In this document: positions 8,681 to 17,149 of the stretch, one piece after another
Layout: each line of letters starts with the position of its first letter
Position numbering within the stretch: position 1 is the stretch's first letter
Origin: Vibrio gelatinilyticus
Lineage (GTDB): Bacteria; Pseudomonadota; Gammaproteobacteria; Enterobacterales; Vibrionaceae
DNA: 64,000 nt
Assembly: GCF_022836845.1 (NCBI RefSeq)
Contig: NZ_JAJNNZ010000001.1
Span: 124,001 to 188,000 of the forward strand
Reading direction: 5' to 3'
Position numbers and translations under genes: made by a program
The notes under the pieces: generated by a model
What the model was told of the DNA's origin: nothing
Seen by the model: the letters and a program-made list of their open reading frames with translations, nothing else
Database searches by the model: none

Positions 8681-10960
8681 CTAACTCCAACGTGTTCTCA
8701 ACGACTGCGCCGCCTCAACCATATTTTTAAGGGCTTGTTCTGTCTCTTTCCACCCTCTGGTTTTTAAACCGCAGTCAGGGTTAACCCACAGACGTTCCGG
8801 TGGCACTTTTTCAGCCGCGACACTCAACAATTTTTCGATCCATTCGACCGAAGGGACGTTTGGTGAATGAATATCGTAGACTCCTGGCCCAATTTCATTT
8901 GGATAATTGAAATCCTCAAACGCTTTTAATAGATCCATATTGGATCGCGATGTTTCGATGGTAATCACATCAGCGTCTAAGGCGGCTACAGAATCAATGA
9001 TCTCATTAAACTCGCTGTAACACATATGAGTGTGAATTTGCGTCTCAGGTTTGGCGCTAGAGGCGCTAATTCGGAAGGCCTTAGTGGCCCAATTCAAATA
9101 CTCTTGATGAGCTGATGTTTTCAAAGGTAGCCCCTCTCGAATCGCAGGTTCATCGATCTGAATGATATTGATCCCCGCTTGCTGTAAGTCCTTCACTTCA
9201 TCTTTAAGAGCAAAAGCTAACTGATTGGCGATGTCTTCTCTGGTTATATCTTCTCGCGGGAAAGTCCAACACAAAATAGTCACAGGTCCTGTTAACATCC
9301 CTTTCATCGGTTTCACCGTCAATGACTGAGCATACTGAGACCAACCAACTGTCATTGGCTTCTTTCGTTCGATATCTGCAACCACAATTGCTGGTTTTAC
9401 GCAGCGAGAGCCATAACTCTGCACCCAACCAAACTGAGTGGTTTGAAAACCTGACAACTGCTCTGCAAAGTATTCCACCATATCGTTGCGTTCCGCTTCG
9501 CCATGGACAAAGACATCCAATCCAATTTCCTCTTGTCGACGAACAGAATCTTGTATGAACGATTGTATCGAGCGCTCATATTGTAATTGAGACAATCGCC
9601 CTTGTTTGAAGGCGGCTCGCGTCTGTCGAACCTCACCAGTTTGAGGAAAAGAGCCAATCGTCGTTGTGGGTAATAGAGGCAATTTTAGTACTTCTTTTTG
9701 ATGATGAGCACGCTCGTTATACCCTGCACTGCGCTTATCACAGTGATTCGTAATTGAATCGATTCGAGCCTTTACCTGCGGCTTGTTGACCCAAGAGGAG
9801 TGCTTACGTGCTCGTATGGGATGGCTGTAGTTTTGGCAATATTCAAGGGCTGCTTCATCTCCATCGAGAGCTAACGCTAGCCATTTGACTTCTTCAACCT
9901 TCTGCTTGGCAAAAGCAAACCATTGCTGAGTTTCGGGTGGTAACTGTGTTTCAGACTCTAGATTCACTGGACTATGAAGCAACGAGCACGAACTACCAAT
10001 CCATAGCCTTTCGCCCAGCTGGGCCTTCACGGGTTGTAAGCGCTGCAAACAACCGTCGAGATCACTACGCCATACATTACGACCATTGATCATCCCTGCG
10101 GACAATACCCAATGACTCGGGAGAGCGGTAACGACATCATTGAGTTGGTCTGGCGCCGCGCAAAGATCGATATGCAGTCCATCTACGTCTAATTGTGTAA
10201 TAGTGGCCAATGAGTCTGTAATCGAGTCAAAGTATGTCGTAAGCAATACTTTTACGTCACTTCGTATGATTTGATAAGCAAGCCTAAAAGACTCCAACCA
10301 TCGTGGCGCTAAATCCAATGCAAGAATGGGTTCATCTATCTGTACCCATTCAACACCAAGCTTTTCGAATTTGCTTAAGATGGCTTGATATGCAGTCAGT
10401 AAGCGCGGTAGTAAAGACAGTCTATCGAATCCCTCTTCCACCTCCTTACCAAGATACAAGTAGCTTATCGGCCCCAATAGCACTGGTTTGACTGAATAGC
10501 CCCCAGCCTGAGCTTCGCTCACTTCTTCGAAAAGCTGATTCCAACTGACTTCAAACTTATCATCTTTTGAGAATTCCGGAACGATGTAGTGGTAGTTAGT
10601 ATTAAACCATTTGGTCATATCCGACGCGGCCTGACCAACGCAGTCACATCCCTGCTGAGACTGTCCTCTGCCAATTCTAAATAAAGTATCTAGATCGGGA
10701 TGCCCTTTCTGATGACGTTTTGGTACATGGCCCAATAACAAACTGGTTCCTAGCACATGATCATACCATGCAAAATCACCGGCCGTTGTATAGGTTAAAC
10801 CTTGGTCTTCCTGCAAGCTCCATCCCTGGTGTCGTATCTCTTTTCCAACCTTTTTTAGGGTTTTCTGATCAAGTTCATTGCGCCAATACCCTTCTAAGGC
10901 GAACTTCATTTCACGTTGCTCACCGATACGGGGGTATCCCAAGATATGTGATGTTGTCAT
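8681..10960 (-). CDS. metE: Cobalamin-independent methionine synthase
   Basis: 759 residues, close to E. coli MetE (753). It transfers the methyl group of 5-methyltetrahydropteroyltri-L-glutamate to homocysteine without B12. Both barrels are intact. Zinc ligands are visible in the C-terminal half: the His and Cys of HTHMCYSEF, the Glu region near [10 protein letters not shown], and the Cys of [11 protein letters not shown] near the end. TTIGSFPQT and [13 protein letters not shown] are family signatures. The N-terminal folate-contact region is also recognisable. The start has an AAGGAA Shine-Dalgarno, and a tandem MetJ operator lies 20 bases upstream. It is divergent from metR. Confidence 0.97.
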   Translation of the reverse strand: MTTSHILGYPRIGEQREMKFALEGYWRNELDQKTLKKVGKEIRHQGWSLQEDQGLTYTTAGDFAWYDHVLGTSLLLGHVPKRHQKGHPDLDTLFRIGRGQSQQGCDCVGQAASDMTKWFNTNYHYIVPEFSKDDKFEVSWNQLFEEVSEAQAGGYSVKPVLLGPISYLYLGKEVEEGFDRLSLLPRLLTAYQAILSKFEKLGVEWVQIDEPILALDLAPRWLESFRLAYQIIRSDVKVLLTTYFDSITDSLATITQLDVDGLHIDLCAAPDQLNDVVTALPSHWVLSAGMINGRNVWRSDLDGCLQRLQPVKAQLGERLWIGSSCSLLHSPVNLESETQLPPETQQWFAFAKQKVEEVKWLALALDGDEAALEYCQNYSHPIRARKHSSWVNKPQVKARIDSITNHCDKRSAGYNERAHHQKEVLKLPLLPTTTIGSFPQTGEVRQTRAAFKQGRLSQLQYERSIQSFIQDSVRRQEEIGLDVFVHGEAERNDMVEYFAEQLSGFQTTQFGWVQSYGSRCVKPAIVVADIERKKPMTVGWSQYAQSLTVKPMKGMLTGPVTILCWTFPREDITREDIANQLAFALKDEVKDLQQAGINIIQIDEPAIREGLPLKTSAHQEYLNWATKAFRISASSAKPETQIHTHMCYSEFNEIIDSVAALDADVITIETSRSNMDLLKAFEDFNYPNEIGPGVYDIHSPNVPSVEWIEKLLSVAAEKVPPERLWVNPDCGLKTRGWKETEQALKNMVEAAQSLRTRWS

Positions 10961-10980
10961 GTTAGATTCCTTTTAACAAA

Positions 10981-10996
10981 AGATGTCTGGATGTCT
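10981..10996. promoter_or_regulatory. Tandem MetJ operator, metE side
   Basis: Two adjacent 8-base met boxes, AGATGTCT and GGATGTCT, each close to the consensus AGACGTCT, lie 20-36 bases upstream of metE. MetJ with S-adenosylmethionine binds at least two adjacent boxes cooperatively, so repression of metE is expected. Confidence 0.8.
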
Positions 10997-11076
10997 ATAA
11001 TCATGCTGAATACCGAACTATTAAACAACCTCAAAACATTCACCACAACCATGAGTGAAATTCATAATGCTATATC

Positions 11077-11092
11077 GGACGTCTAGACGTTT
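11077..11092. promoter_or_regulatory. Tandem MetJ operator, metR side
   Basis: GGACGTCT followed directly by AGACGTTT, each one substitution from the consensus met box, lies 58-73 bases upstream of metR. Between the two operators is TTCAC...GTGAA (about 11040-11060), which may be a MetR half-site arrangement but does not fit TGAA-N5-TTCA exactly. Confidence 0.8.
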
Positions 11093-11149
11093 ACAATTGC
11101 GTGAAATCAAGATAATTTAATAAATAAAGGGATTTTTTGAGGGATTTTC

Positions 11150-12061
11150 ATGATTGAGCTTAAACACTTAAAAACATTATCGACATTACGAGACACCGGC
11201 TCTCTAACTGCCACTGCAACGACTTTGCATCTCACTCAATCAGCACTGTCACATCAATTAAAAGATCTCGAGACTCGTATGGGAGCGGCGTTATTTCTTC
11301 GGAAAACACGCCCAGTCAAGTTTACTTCTGAGGGGAATATATTATTGGAACTTGCCAATGAGCTGCTCCCAAAGATTGCTCAGGCCGAAAGTCAATTGGC
11401 CAATCTAAAGGCTGACGCGAATGGCCGCCTTCATATGGCCATAGAATGCCACTCTTGTTTTCAATGGTTAATGCCTGCGTTAAAGGAATATCAATTGGCA
11501 TGGCCTAATGTCGAACTTGATTTTTCATCTGGATTTGGCTTCGAGCCTTTGCCCGCCCTAGTCGCAGGAGAATTAGACCTCGTCATCACTTCTGACATCC
11601 AGCCTCGCTCGGAGGTACACTATGAACCACTGTTTGATTTTGAAATGAGGCTGGTGACATCCATATCCCACCCTCTCGCTCTCAAAAAACAGATTATGGC
11701 TGAAGATCTCGCAAACCAAACATTACTGACTTACCCCGTTCAAAAGCAGCGACTAGATGTGGTTAAACACTTTCTTAATCCCGCAGGTGTTGAACCGACA
11801 AAGTGGAAGCAAGCCGACAATACTCTAATGTTGATCCAGATGGCATCAGCAGGTCTTGGCGTAGCCGCCCTGCCCAACTGGGCAATCAGTGAATTCTCTA
11901 GGCAGGGACTGATCACCAGCAGGCCATTAGGGGATGGATTATGGCGAAGGCTATTTGCGGGTGTGCGTCACAACGAGAGAGAGAAGCTCTATTTGCAGTC
12001 ATTTTTTAATACGGCCAAGCAGCAATGCCAACAACACTTGGACGGGATTAAAATTGCTTAA
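11150..12061 (+). CDS. metR: LysR-type regulator MetR
   Basis: 303 residues with an N-terminal winged helix-turn-helix of the LysR type (residues 1-60: LKHLKTLSTL, LTQSALSHQLKDLE, LFLRKTRPVKFT) and a C-terminal periplasmic-binding-like effector domain. The DSGSLTATATTLHLTQSALS-like helix and the divergent arrangement with metE identify it as MetR, the homocysteine-responsive activator of metE. It has its own tandem MetJ operator upstream. The 202-base gap after it (12062-12263) holds no gene or terminator that I can support. Confidence 0.93.
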   Translation: MIELKHLKTLSTLRDTGSLTATATTLHLTQSALSHQLKDLETRMGAALFLRKTRPVKFTSEGNILLELANELLPKIAQAESQLANLKADANGRLHMAIECHSCFQWLMPALKEYQLAWPNVELDFSSGFGFEPLPALVAGELDLVITSDIQPRSEVHYEPLFDFEMRLVTSISHPLALKKQIMAEDLANQTLLTYPVQKQRLDVVKHFLNPAGVEPTKWKQADNTLMLIQMASAGLGVAALPNWAISEFSRQGLITSRPLGDGLWRRLFAGVRHNEREKLYLQSFFNTAKQQCQQHLDGIKIA

Positions 12062-12263
12062 TTCATCATTACTACCCATCAAAGAGAATTGCTCTACTGC
12101 TCGTTGGCTCACTTTCATTCTGCTCCGTTTGGAACACCAACGCATTAGCAGGACACGAAAACTGCGCAGCTACTTTGGGCCACGCAGCACTTCATCAGGT
12201 AGGTTCTAGAGCAACTCGAGAACGACAGACCGTTAATGATAACAGTCAAGAATATTGCGAGAT

Positions 12264-12635
12264 TTAGCGATCGTACGCCTTAAACTGATTCGTCAACGGG
12301 TCGTACTGGTAACCGAGAATATCTAATTTGCCAACCACACCTTCTACATCCATTTCGTACATCGACACGAGCTCGTCGAAACTGTCGCATTCCAAACGCA
12401 ATTTCTCATTGACGATACCCAGCAAAATAATGCTATCAAATCCGGTTACATTACTTAAATCCATAATGATGCTCTCCTGCTGCCAATTACACACTGCTTT
12501 GTTTAAGTTTAGATCATTTGTGGCAGATGTTAGGCTCTGTTGTCCTTTCGTGATAATTATCTCGACATCATAAGCCGGGGGGCAACCCTGACCTTTCGCT
12601 TCACACCATGGAGTAGAGTTGGATAAGACCAACAT
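12264..12635 (-). CDS. Uncharacterised protein, 123 residues
   Basis: I do not recognise this protein. It has no signal peptide or membrane segment and is acidic towards the C-terminus (VSMYEMDVEGVVGKLDILGYQYDP). The middle (SIIMDLSNVTGFDSIILLGI) has a strand-helix pattern vaguely like a STAS domain, but the phosphorylatable serine context is absent, so I do not assign it. The ATG at 12635 overlaps the 3' end of the upstream gene by 35 bases and lacks a clear Shine-Dalgarno, so the true start may be further in. The codon pattern and tight coupling to the membrane protein gene upstream support a real gene in a two-gene operon. Confidence 0.6.
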   Translation of the reverse strand: MLVLSNSTPWCEAKGQGCPPAYDVEIIITKGQQSLTSATNDLNLNKAVCNWQQESIIMDLSNVTGFDSIILLGIVNEKLRLECDSFDELVSMYEMDVEGVVGKLDILGYQYDPLTNQFKAYDR

Positions 12636-13284
12636 TCGTTAACATTAAACTTAGAAATGCCACTACGACCTGGCCAGTTGTTGGGGCTGTGTGGCGTATC
12701 ATGTGCCAGCTCCAAAGCATTACCGCTAACAATAGCATCACCAGAGACACAACAATGCCCAGTAGGTGAGTCATGATCTCCGCCTCACTCCATTGACTTG
12801 TGTTAAACGCAACACTCAGTGTCAGTAGCATCGAAAATACCACCCCAGCAACGGGTAAAATGCGGTGAAAAGCCTGCAAACGTGTTCTAGCAATAATCAA
12901 AAACAAGTGCCCTAGACAGGTTCCAAGCAGCAACCCTGCACATACCAATGAGATCGATGCAGCAATATTTGATTGGAAGGCAATCACTAAGCCTGCAAAT
13001 GCAACGGCAAAACCATTAGTTAAATGCAGAACCCAAAAAGGGCCTTTCTCTTTGGTTTTGCCCGTTTTTACTTTTGAATAAAAATAGAAAAGCGCAAAAA
13101 CGACCAAAAAAGCTTCTACTTTCAATGAAGCAACAGAGAGCCACAGTAGGCCTAACGCAGGCAGCAGCTTGTGAATGCGCCCTCTTTGCCCCGGACAAAT
13201 ATCACCCTTGGCAAGAACAAGTGTCAGAATAAATAGAGCAACGCATAAGGCAGGAGCAAGCAGAGTAAGAACAGCAGTAACCAT
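12601..13284 (-). CDS. Uncharacterised polytopic membrane protein, 227 residues
   Basis: A hydrophobic inner-membrane protein with about seven predicted membrane segments (around residues 5-25, 40-70, 85-105, 108-130, 143-160, 172-192 and 205-225). A cytoplasmic-type basic loop KVKTGKTKEKG follows the second segment pair. There is a CPGQRGR motif after the first helix. I cannot place it in a named family. It is transcribed divergently from ygiQ and overlaps the next small gene, which suggests a joint function. Position between metR and ygiQ appears, from memory, to be kept in other vibrios. Confidence 0.7.
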   Translation of the reverse strand: MVTAVLTLLAPALCVALFILTLVLAKGDICPGQRGRIHKLLPALGLLWLSVASLKVEAFLVVFALFYFYSKVKTGKTKEKGPFWVLHLTNGFAVAFAGLVIAFQSNIAASISLVCAGLLLGTCLGHLFLIIARTRLQAFHRILPVAGVVFSMLLTLSVAFNTSQWSEAEIMTHLLGIVVSLVMLLLAVMLWSWHMIRHTAPTTGQVVVAFLSLMLTNVGLIQLYSMV

Positions 13285-13403
13285 AAAAATTGTTTGTTAG
13301 TTTGGCGTTAAAGTAGGCGAGATGATATCTCACTCACTCAAGATTTGCTAACGCTATGGCTCAATAGGTTAACGACGTATTGACACTAAGATCGATAACA
13401 ACT

Positions 13404-13432
13404 TTGAAGTCGAGCAGCGACAAGTATATAAT
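13404..13432 (+). promoter_or_regulatory. Sigma-70 promoter of ygiQ
   Basis: TTGAAG (13404-13409), a 17-base spacer and a perfect TATAAT (13427-13432), 28 bases before the ygiQ start codon. Confidence 0.7.
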
Positions 13433-13460
13433 TCCCGCCTTATAAGTCAGAGGTCAAAAT

Positions 13461-15719
13461 ATGTACAACAGCACAGCGCCTATTCATGAGCACAAAAAGT
13501 TCTGGGCAGAATGCTTCGGAACCGCCCCTTTTCTACCCACCAGCAAGAAAGAAATGAATGCATTGGGTTGGGATAGCTGTGACATCATTATTGTGACCGG
13601 CGATGCCTATGTCGATCATCCAAGCTTCGGTATGGCGATTATTGGCCGCTTACTAGAAGCTCAGGGATTTCGTGTAGGTATCATCGCTCAACCCGCTTGG
13701 GGTGACAAAACTGACTTTACTAAGCTTGGCAAACCCAATCTGTTTTTTGGCATTACCGCTGGAAACATGGATTCGATGATCAATCGCTATACAGCAGATC
13801 GCAAATTACGCCACGACGATGCTTATACGCCAAACAATGAAGGTGGAAAGCGCCCCGATCGCGCGACACTTGTTTATTCACAACGTTGTAGGGAAGCGTA
13901 CAAAGAGACCCCTATCGTCCTTGGTGGCATCGAGGCCAGCCTTCGACGCATCGCCCACTATGACTATTGGTCAGATAAAGTTCGTCGCTCGGTATTGTTT
14001 GATGCAAAAGCTGATATTTTATTGTTTGGTAATGCTGAGCGCGCTCTCGTTGAAGTCGCGCATCGATTAGCAGATGGCCACCCAATCAGCGAAATGACCA
14101 ATATTCGTGGCACTGCCGTTAACCTTGCGTGCGAGCCCGAAGGGTTTAGGATTATTGATTCTTCTCGAATTGAAAAGCCTGGCAAGGCCTATGTTCCTGT
14201 AAATCCATATCATGTGGAAACACAGTGCGACACAAAAAAAGAAGAAAAGAGCGAAGAAGCGCAGCCTATTTACGTTCGCCCTAGCAAACACGACTCTAAA
14301 CACACGGCCGTTCGCTTACCGCCTTTCGAAAAGCTTAGTAATGACCGTATTCTTTATGCCCATGCTAGCCGTGTCATGCACTTAGAAACCAACCCTTATT
14401 CAGGACGGGCGTTGATTCAAAGGCATGGCAATCGTGAGCTCTGGGTCAACCAGGCCCCGATTCCATTGTCTACTGAAGAGATGGATTACGTTTTTGGTCT
14501 ACCTTTTGCGCGCGTACCCCACCCTATGTATGGTAAGGCGAAAATACCCGCATACGACATGATCAAAACTTCAGTCAATATCATGCGCGGATGCTTTGGT
14601 GGCTGTTCATTTTGTTCGATCACCGAACACGAAGGACGAATCATTCAAAATCGCTCCAAAGAGTCGATCCTCAATGAAATTGAAGAAATCCGCGACAAAG
14701 TACCTGGCTTTACCGGAACCATTTCTGATCTCGGTGGCCCAACGGCCAATATGTATCGCTTGGGATGTTCTGATCCTAAAGCCGAGAAGAACTGTCGCCG
14801 ACCGTCTTGCGTATTCCCTGGAATTTGCAACAAACTCAATACCGACCACAAACATACCATCGATTTGTATCGAGATGCACGCAAAGTAGACGGTATCAAA
14901 AAAGTATTGATCGCCTCTGGCGTACGTTACGATCTTGCTATTGAATCACCAGAGTATGTACGCGAACTGGTTACTCATCACGTCGGTGGCTACCTGAAGA
15001 TCGCACCAGAGCATACCGAAGAAGGCCCGCTTGGTTTAATGATGAAACCAGGAATGGGCACTTATGACCGATTTAAAGAGATGTTCGAGAAATACAATAA
15101 AGAAGCGGGTAAAAAACAATATCTGATCCCGTACTTTATCTCGGCGCACCCAGGCACCGAAGACGAAGACATGCTCAACTTGGCCTTGTGGTTAAAGAAA
15201 AACGATTTTGAGTGTGATCAGGTTCAGAACTTTTACCCATCTCCAATGTGTAATGCGACTTCAATGTACTATTCAGAGACAAATCCGCTCAAACGGGTTA
15301 AGTACAAGAAAAGAGAAGAAGTACCCGTTGCCAAAGGGGAACGCCAAAGACGTTTGCACAAAGCTTTGCTTCGCTATCATGATCCAGCAAATTGGCCGAT
15401 CATTCGTGAAGCTCTAATTGCTATGGGCAAGCAGTATTTGATTGGAGACAAAGCAAGTTGCCTTGTTCCAGAAGAAGATGTCAACGCAAAGACACCCGCG
15501 CAACGCAGAAAATCAGGGCGACACGGTTCACATAGATTTGCGACCAAGCACACTAAAGGTCAACCAGATATTCGCACCGATAAGCGCAAGCCTCGCTCAA
15601 AATCGAACGAAGCCACACATAATGATAAAAATACTCAAAAGCCAACAATCAAAGGCAAGGCACACAGCGGGAAAGGCAACAGCCACACCGTTAAGAACAA
15701 GCCCAAGCATCGCAGATAA
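13461..15719 (+). CDS. ygiQ: YgiQ family radical SAM protein
   Basis: 752 residues. The radical SAM iron-sulfur motif CX3CX2C is at Cys378, Cys382 and Cys385 (CFGGCSFC), preceded by a B12-binding-like N-terminal region ([19 protein letters not shown]). [19 protein letters not shown] and [19 protein letters not shown] are YgiQ family segments. The last about 90 residues are a highly basic, low-complexity tail rich in Lys, Ser, His and Arg, typical of the family and possibly RNA-binding. The reaction is unknown. It is monocistronic, with a strong sigma-70 promoter and its own terminator. Confidence 0.95.
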   Translation: MYNSTAPIHEHKKFWAECFGTAPFLPTSKKEMNALGWDSCDIIIVTGDAYVDHPSFGMAIIGRLLEAQGFRVGIIAQPAWGDKTDFTKLGKPNLFFGITAGNMDSMINRYTADRKLRHDDAYTPNNEGGKRPDRATLVYSQRCREAYKETPIVLGGIEASLRRIAHYDYWSDKVRRSVLFDAKADILLFGNAERALVEVAHRLADGHPISEMTNIRGTAVNLACEPEGFRIIDSSRIEKPGKAYVPVNPYHVETQCDTKKEEKSEEAQPIYVRPSKHDSKHTAVRLPPFEKLSNDRILYAHASRVMHLETNPYSGRALIQRHGNRELWVNQAPIPLSTEEMDYVFGLPFARVPHPMYGKAKIPAYDMIKTSVNIMRGCFGGCSFCSITEHEGRIIQNRSKESILNEIEEIRDKVPGFTGTISDLGGPTANMYRLGCSDPKAEKNCRRPSCVFPGICNKLNTDHKHTIDLYRDARKVDGIKKVLIASGVRYDLAIESPEYVRELVTHHVGGYLKIAPEHTEEGPLGLMMKPGMGTYDRFKEMFEKYNKEAGKKQYLIPYFISAHPGTEDEDMLNLALWLKKNDFECDQVQNFYPSPMCNATSMYYSETNPLKRVKYKKREEVPVAKGERQRRLHKALLRYHDPANWPIIREALIAMGKQYLIGDKASCLVPEEDVNAKTPAQRRKSGRHGSHRFATKHTKGQPDIRTDKRKPRSKSNEATHNDKNTQKPTIKGKAHSGKGNSHTVKNKPKHRR

Positions 15720-15754
15720 TTAAGCTCCATATCGAGAAGCACACCCTGGTATGT

Positions 15755-15769
15755 TTCTCAAAATGACAG
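15755..15769. promoter_or_regulatory. Putative SypG enhancer 1 upstream of sypA
   Basis: TTCTCAAAATGACAG contains the TCTCA-N3-TGA core shared by all four sigma-54 promoter regions of the locus. It ends 95 bases before the -24 GG. In V. fischeri the SypG enhancer begins TTCTCANNNTG (from memory). Confidence 0.6.
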
Positions 15770-15771
15770 TC

Positions 15772-15805
15772 AAAGGCGTTTCTCAAATTGAGAAACGCCT
15801 TTTTT
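15772..15805 (+). terminator. Intrinsic terminator of ygiQ
   Basis: AAAGGCGTTTCTCAA pairs with TTGAGAAACGCCTTT, giving a 15-base stem with almost no loop, followed by TTTTATTTTTT. The upper stem is the TTCTCAAATTGAGAA palindrome annotated as an enhancer. Confidence 0.9.
15780..15794. promoter_or_regulatory. Putative SypG enhancer 2, inside the ygiQ terminator
   Basis: TTCTCAAATTGAGAA is palindromic around its central base and is the most symmetric copy of the TCTCA-N3-TGA motif. It ends 70 bases before the sypA -24 element, and it forms the apex of the ygiQ terminator stem. Confidence 0.55.
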
Positions 15806-15863
15806 ATTTTTTATAAGAATGCCTATAACACAATAACTCACTGTTTAGATTGAGTTTAAATAT

Positions 15864-15879
15864 TGGCACGCTTCATGCT
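15864..15879 (+). promoter_or_regulatory. Sigma-54 promoter of sypA
   Basis: TGGCACGCTTCATGCT has GG (-24) and GC (-12) separated by exactly 10 bases. The predicted start is near 15891, about 40 bases before the sypA ATG. Confidence 0.85.
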
Positions 15880-15931
15880 CCTACTAACGTACACGCTGAA
15901 AAACTAAGTTTCGGTTATTAAGGAGAATCTC

Positions 15932-16264
15932 ATGGAACTGCATACTCAAAACAGCAACACCCACACACTTACAGTGCAACTATTTGGTGATTTTGACGCA
16001 AAAGGAAGCCGAGATGCACAGCCAAAAATAGACGGAGTTATCCATCAGGACAAACATCAAGAAATAGAAGTGGATTTTTCTCAGGTTCGCTTTTTGGACT
16101 CCTCTGGCGTGGGTGCTATTGTTTATCTATATAAGCGTCTCGTAGAACGAAATAGAAAAATGCGCTTAGAGAATGTACAAGGACAACCGTTAGAAATTAT
16201 GACGTTACTTCGTATTGGCCAAGCAATTCCCATCAACACTTGTGCCAACAGCGAGTACATTTAA
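15932..16264 (+). CDS. sypA: STAS-domain anti-sigma factor antagonist SypA
   Basis: 110 residues, a single STAS domain of the SpoIIAA type. The phosphorylation loop is VRFLDSSGVGAIVYLYKR, with Ser57/Ser58 as the candidate phospho-sites. In V. fischeri SypA is required for biofilm formation and is switched by SypE, a kinase/phosphatase that acts on this serine. It is the first gene after a sigma-54 promoter and is followed by sypB 51 bases later. No SypE homologue is encoded in this cluster. AAGGAG precedes the start. Confidence 0.88.
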   Translation: MELHTQNSNTHTLTVQLFGDFDAKGSRDAQPKIDGVIHQDKHQEIEVDFSQVRFLDSSGVGAIVYLYKRLVERNRKMRLENVQGQPLEIMTLLRIGQAIPINTCANSEYI

Positions 16265-16315
16265 TCGATGCCTTTTCATTGAATCGAGAGGGCAGACATC
16301 ATTCAGGGGAAATAC

Positions 16316-17149
16316 ATGGACGTAATTTTGGCTTTGAAAAAGACAATGATTGCCATCTCTTGCCTTACAATGTTTGCTTGCTCCAATGGACCAGAGGAAG
16401 GCCGTGGGGGAATGGCTGAGCAATATACCAACTCAGAATTCGCCCCTGTCATGCCTGATGAGCCGCTTGGCCCTGAACATGGGCTACGCTTTGATTGGAA
16501 ACTTGCAAAACTGCATCTCGATACGCTAGTCGACCAGGGCGCTAAATGGTGCTTCCCTGCCGCCGTAGCACAAGCCGAAGAAAAGCAAAACCGAATCGCT
16601 CGGGAGCTCGCGGGTGACCTTTGGATTGATGCTGCAAATGACATCGTTATTCAAAGAAAACGTCTTAACGATCTCGAACTTAAGCTCAACTATGTTTTGT
16701 CTCAAGCACGATGCGTTCCCCCAAGAAATCGTTCAACATTAGAAAGCCAGTTAGCCGTGGTGAAACAAATATTTGATCTTCTAAATGTCGATAACCAATT
16801 CGCTTTCAACTCTAGTGAGGTCAATCCGAAATACATGGGACATCTTGCTCAAGCTGCCAATTTAATGAAAACCTACCCGGCTATTGAACTGCAAGTAACG
16901 GGGCATGCAGACGCGACTGGCACTGAAGAATACAACGAACGACTTGCCCTTGAACGAGCCAAACAGGTTAAGCGCTATCTGATGATTTTTGGTCTAGAAG
17001 AAGCACGAATTTCGACCTTATCACTTGGTTCAAGTTTACCCCTTTATGACGGTGACACTCCGGGGATTATGTTGACCAATCGCAGGGTAAGCATTGAGGT
17101 GATTGCCGACGAGGCAGAACTTGAAACCGCAATGAGGGATTCCCTATGA
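16316..17149 (+). CDS. sypB: OmpA-family outer membrane lipoprotein SypB
   Basis: 277 residues. The N-terminus has a basic and hydrophobic signal ending in MFAC, a permissive lipobox with Cys22. The C-terminal 115 residues are an OmpA-like peptidoglycan-binding domain: FNSSEVNP, ELQVTGHADATGTEEYN, ALERAKQVKRYL and the final NRRVSIEV. A helical linker separates the two. It probably tethers the polysaccharide export machinery to peptidoglycan. The start has AGGGG 7 bases upstream, and the 3' end overlaps sypC (ATGA). Second gene of the syp order. Confidence 0.85.
   Translation: MDVILALKKTMIAISCLTMFACSNGPEEGRGGMAEQYTNSEFAPVMPDEPLGPEHGLRFDWKLAKLHLDTLVDQGAKWCFPAAVAQAEEKQNRIARELAGDLWIDAANDIVIQRKRLNDLELKLNYVLSQARCVPPRNRSTLESQLAVVKQIFDLLNVDNQFAFNSSEVNPKYMGHLAQAANLMKTYPAIELQVTGHADATGTEEYNERLALERAKQVKRYLMIFGLEEARISTLSLGSSLPLYDGDTPGIMLTNRRVSIEVIADEAELETAMRDSL

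Noticed and set aside
11041..11065. MetR site TGAA-N5-TTCA near TGAAATTCA
   Set aside because: The half-sites are separated by one base rather than five; the wider TTCAC/GTGAA repeat has an unusual spacing, so I mention it only beside the MetJ operators.
12264..12635. STAS domain in the 123-residue protein
   Set aside because: The strand-helix pattern around DLSNVTGFDS is suggestive, but the flanking STAS pattern and the DSSG loop are missing.
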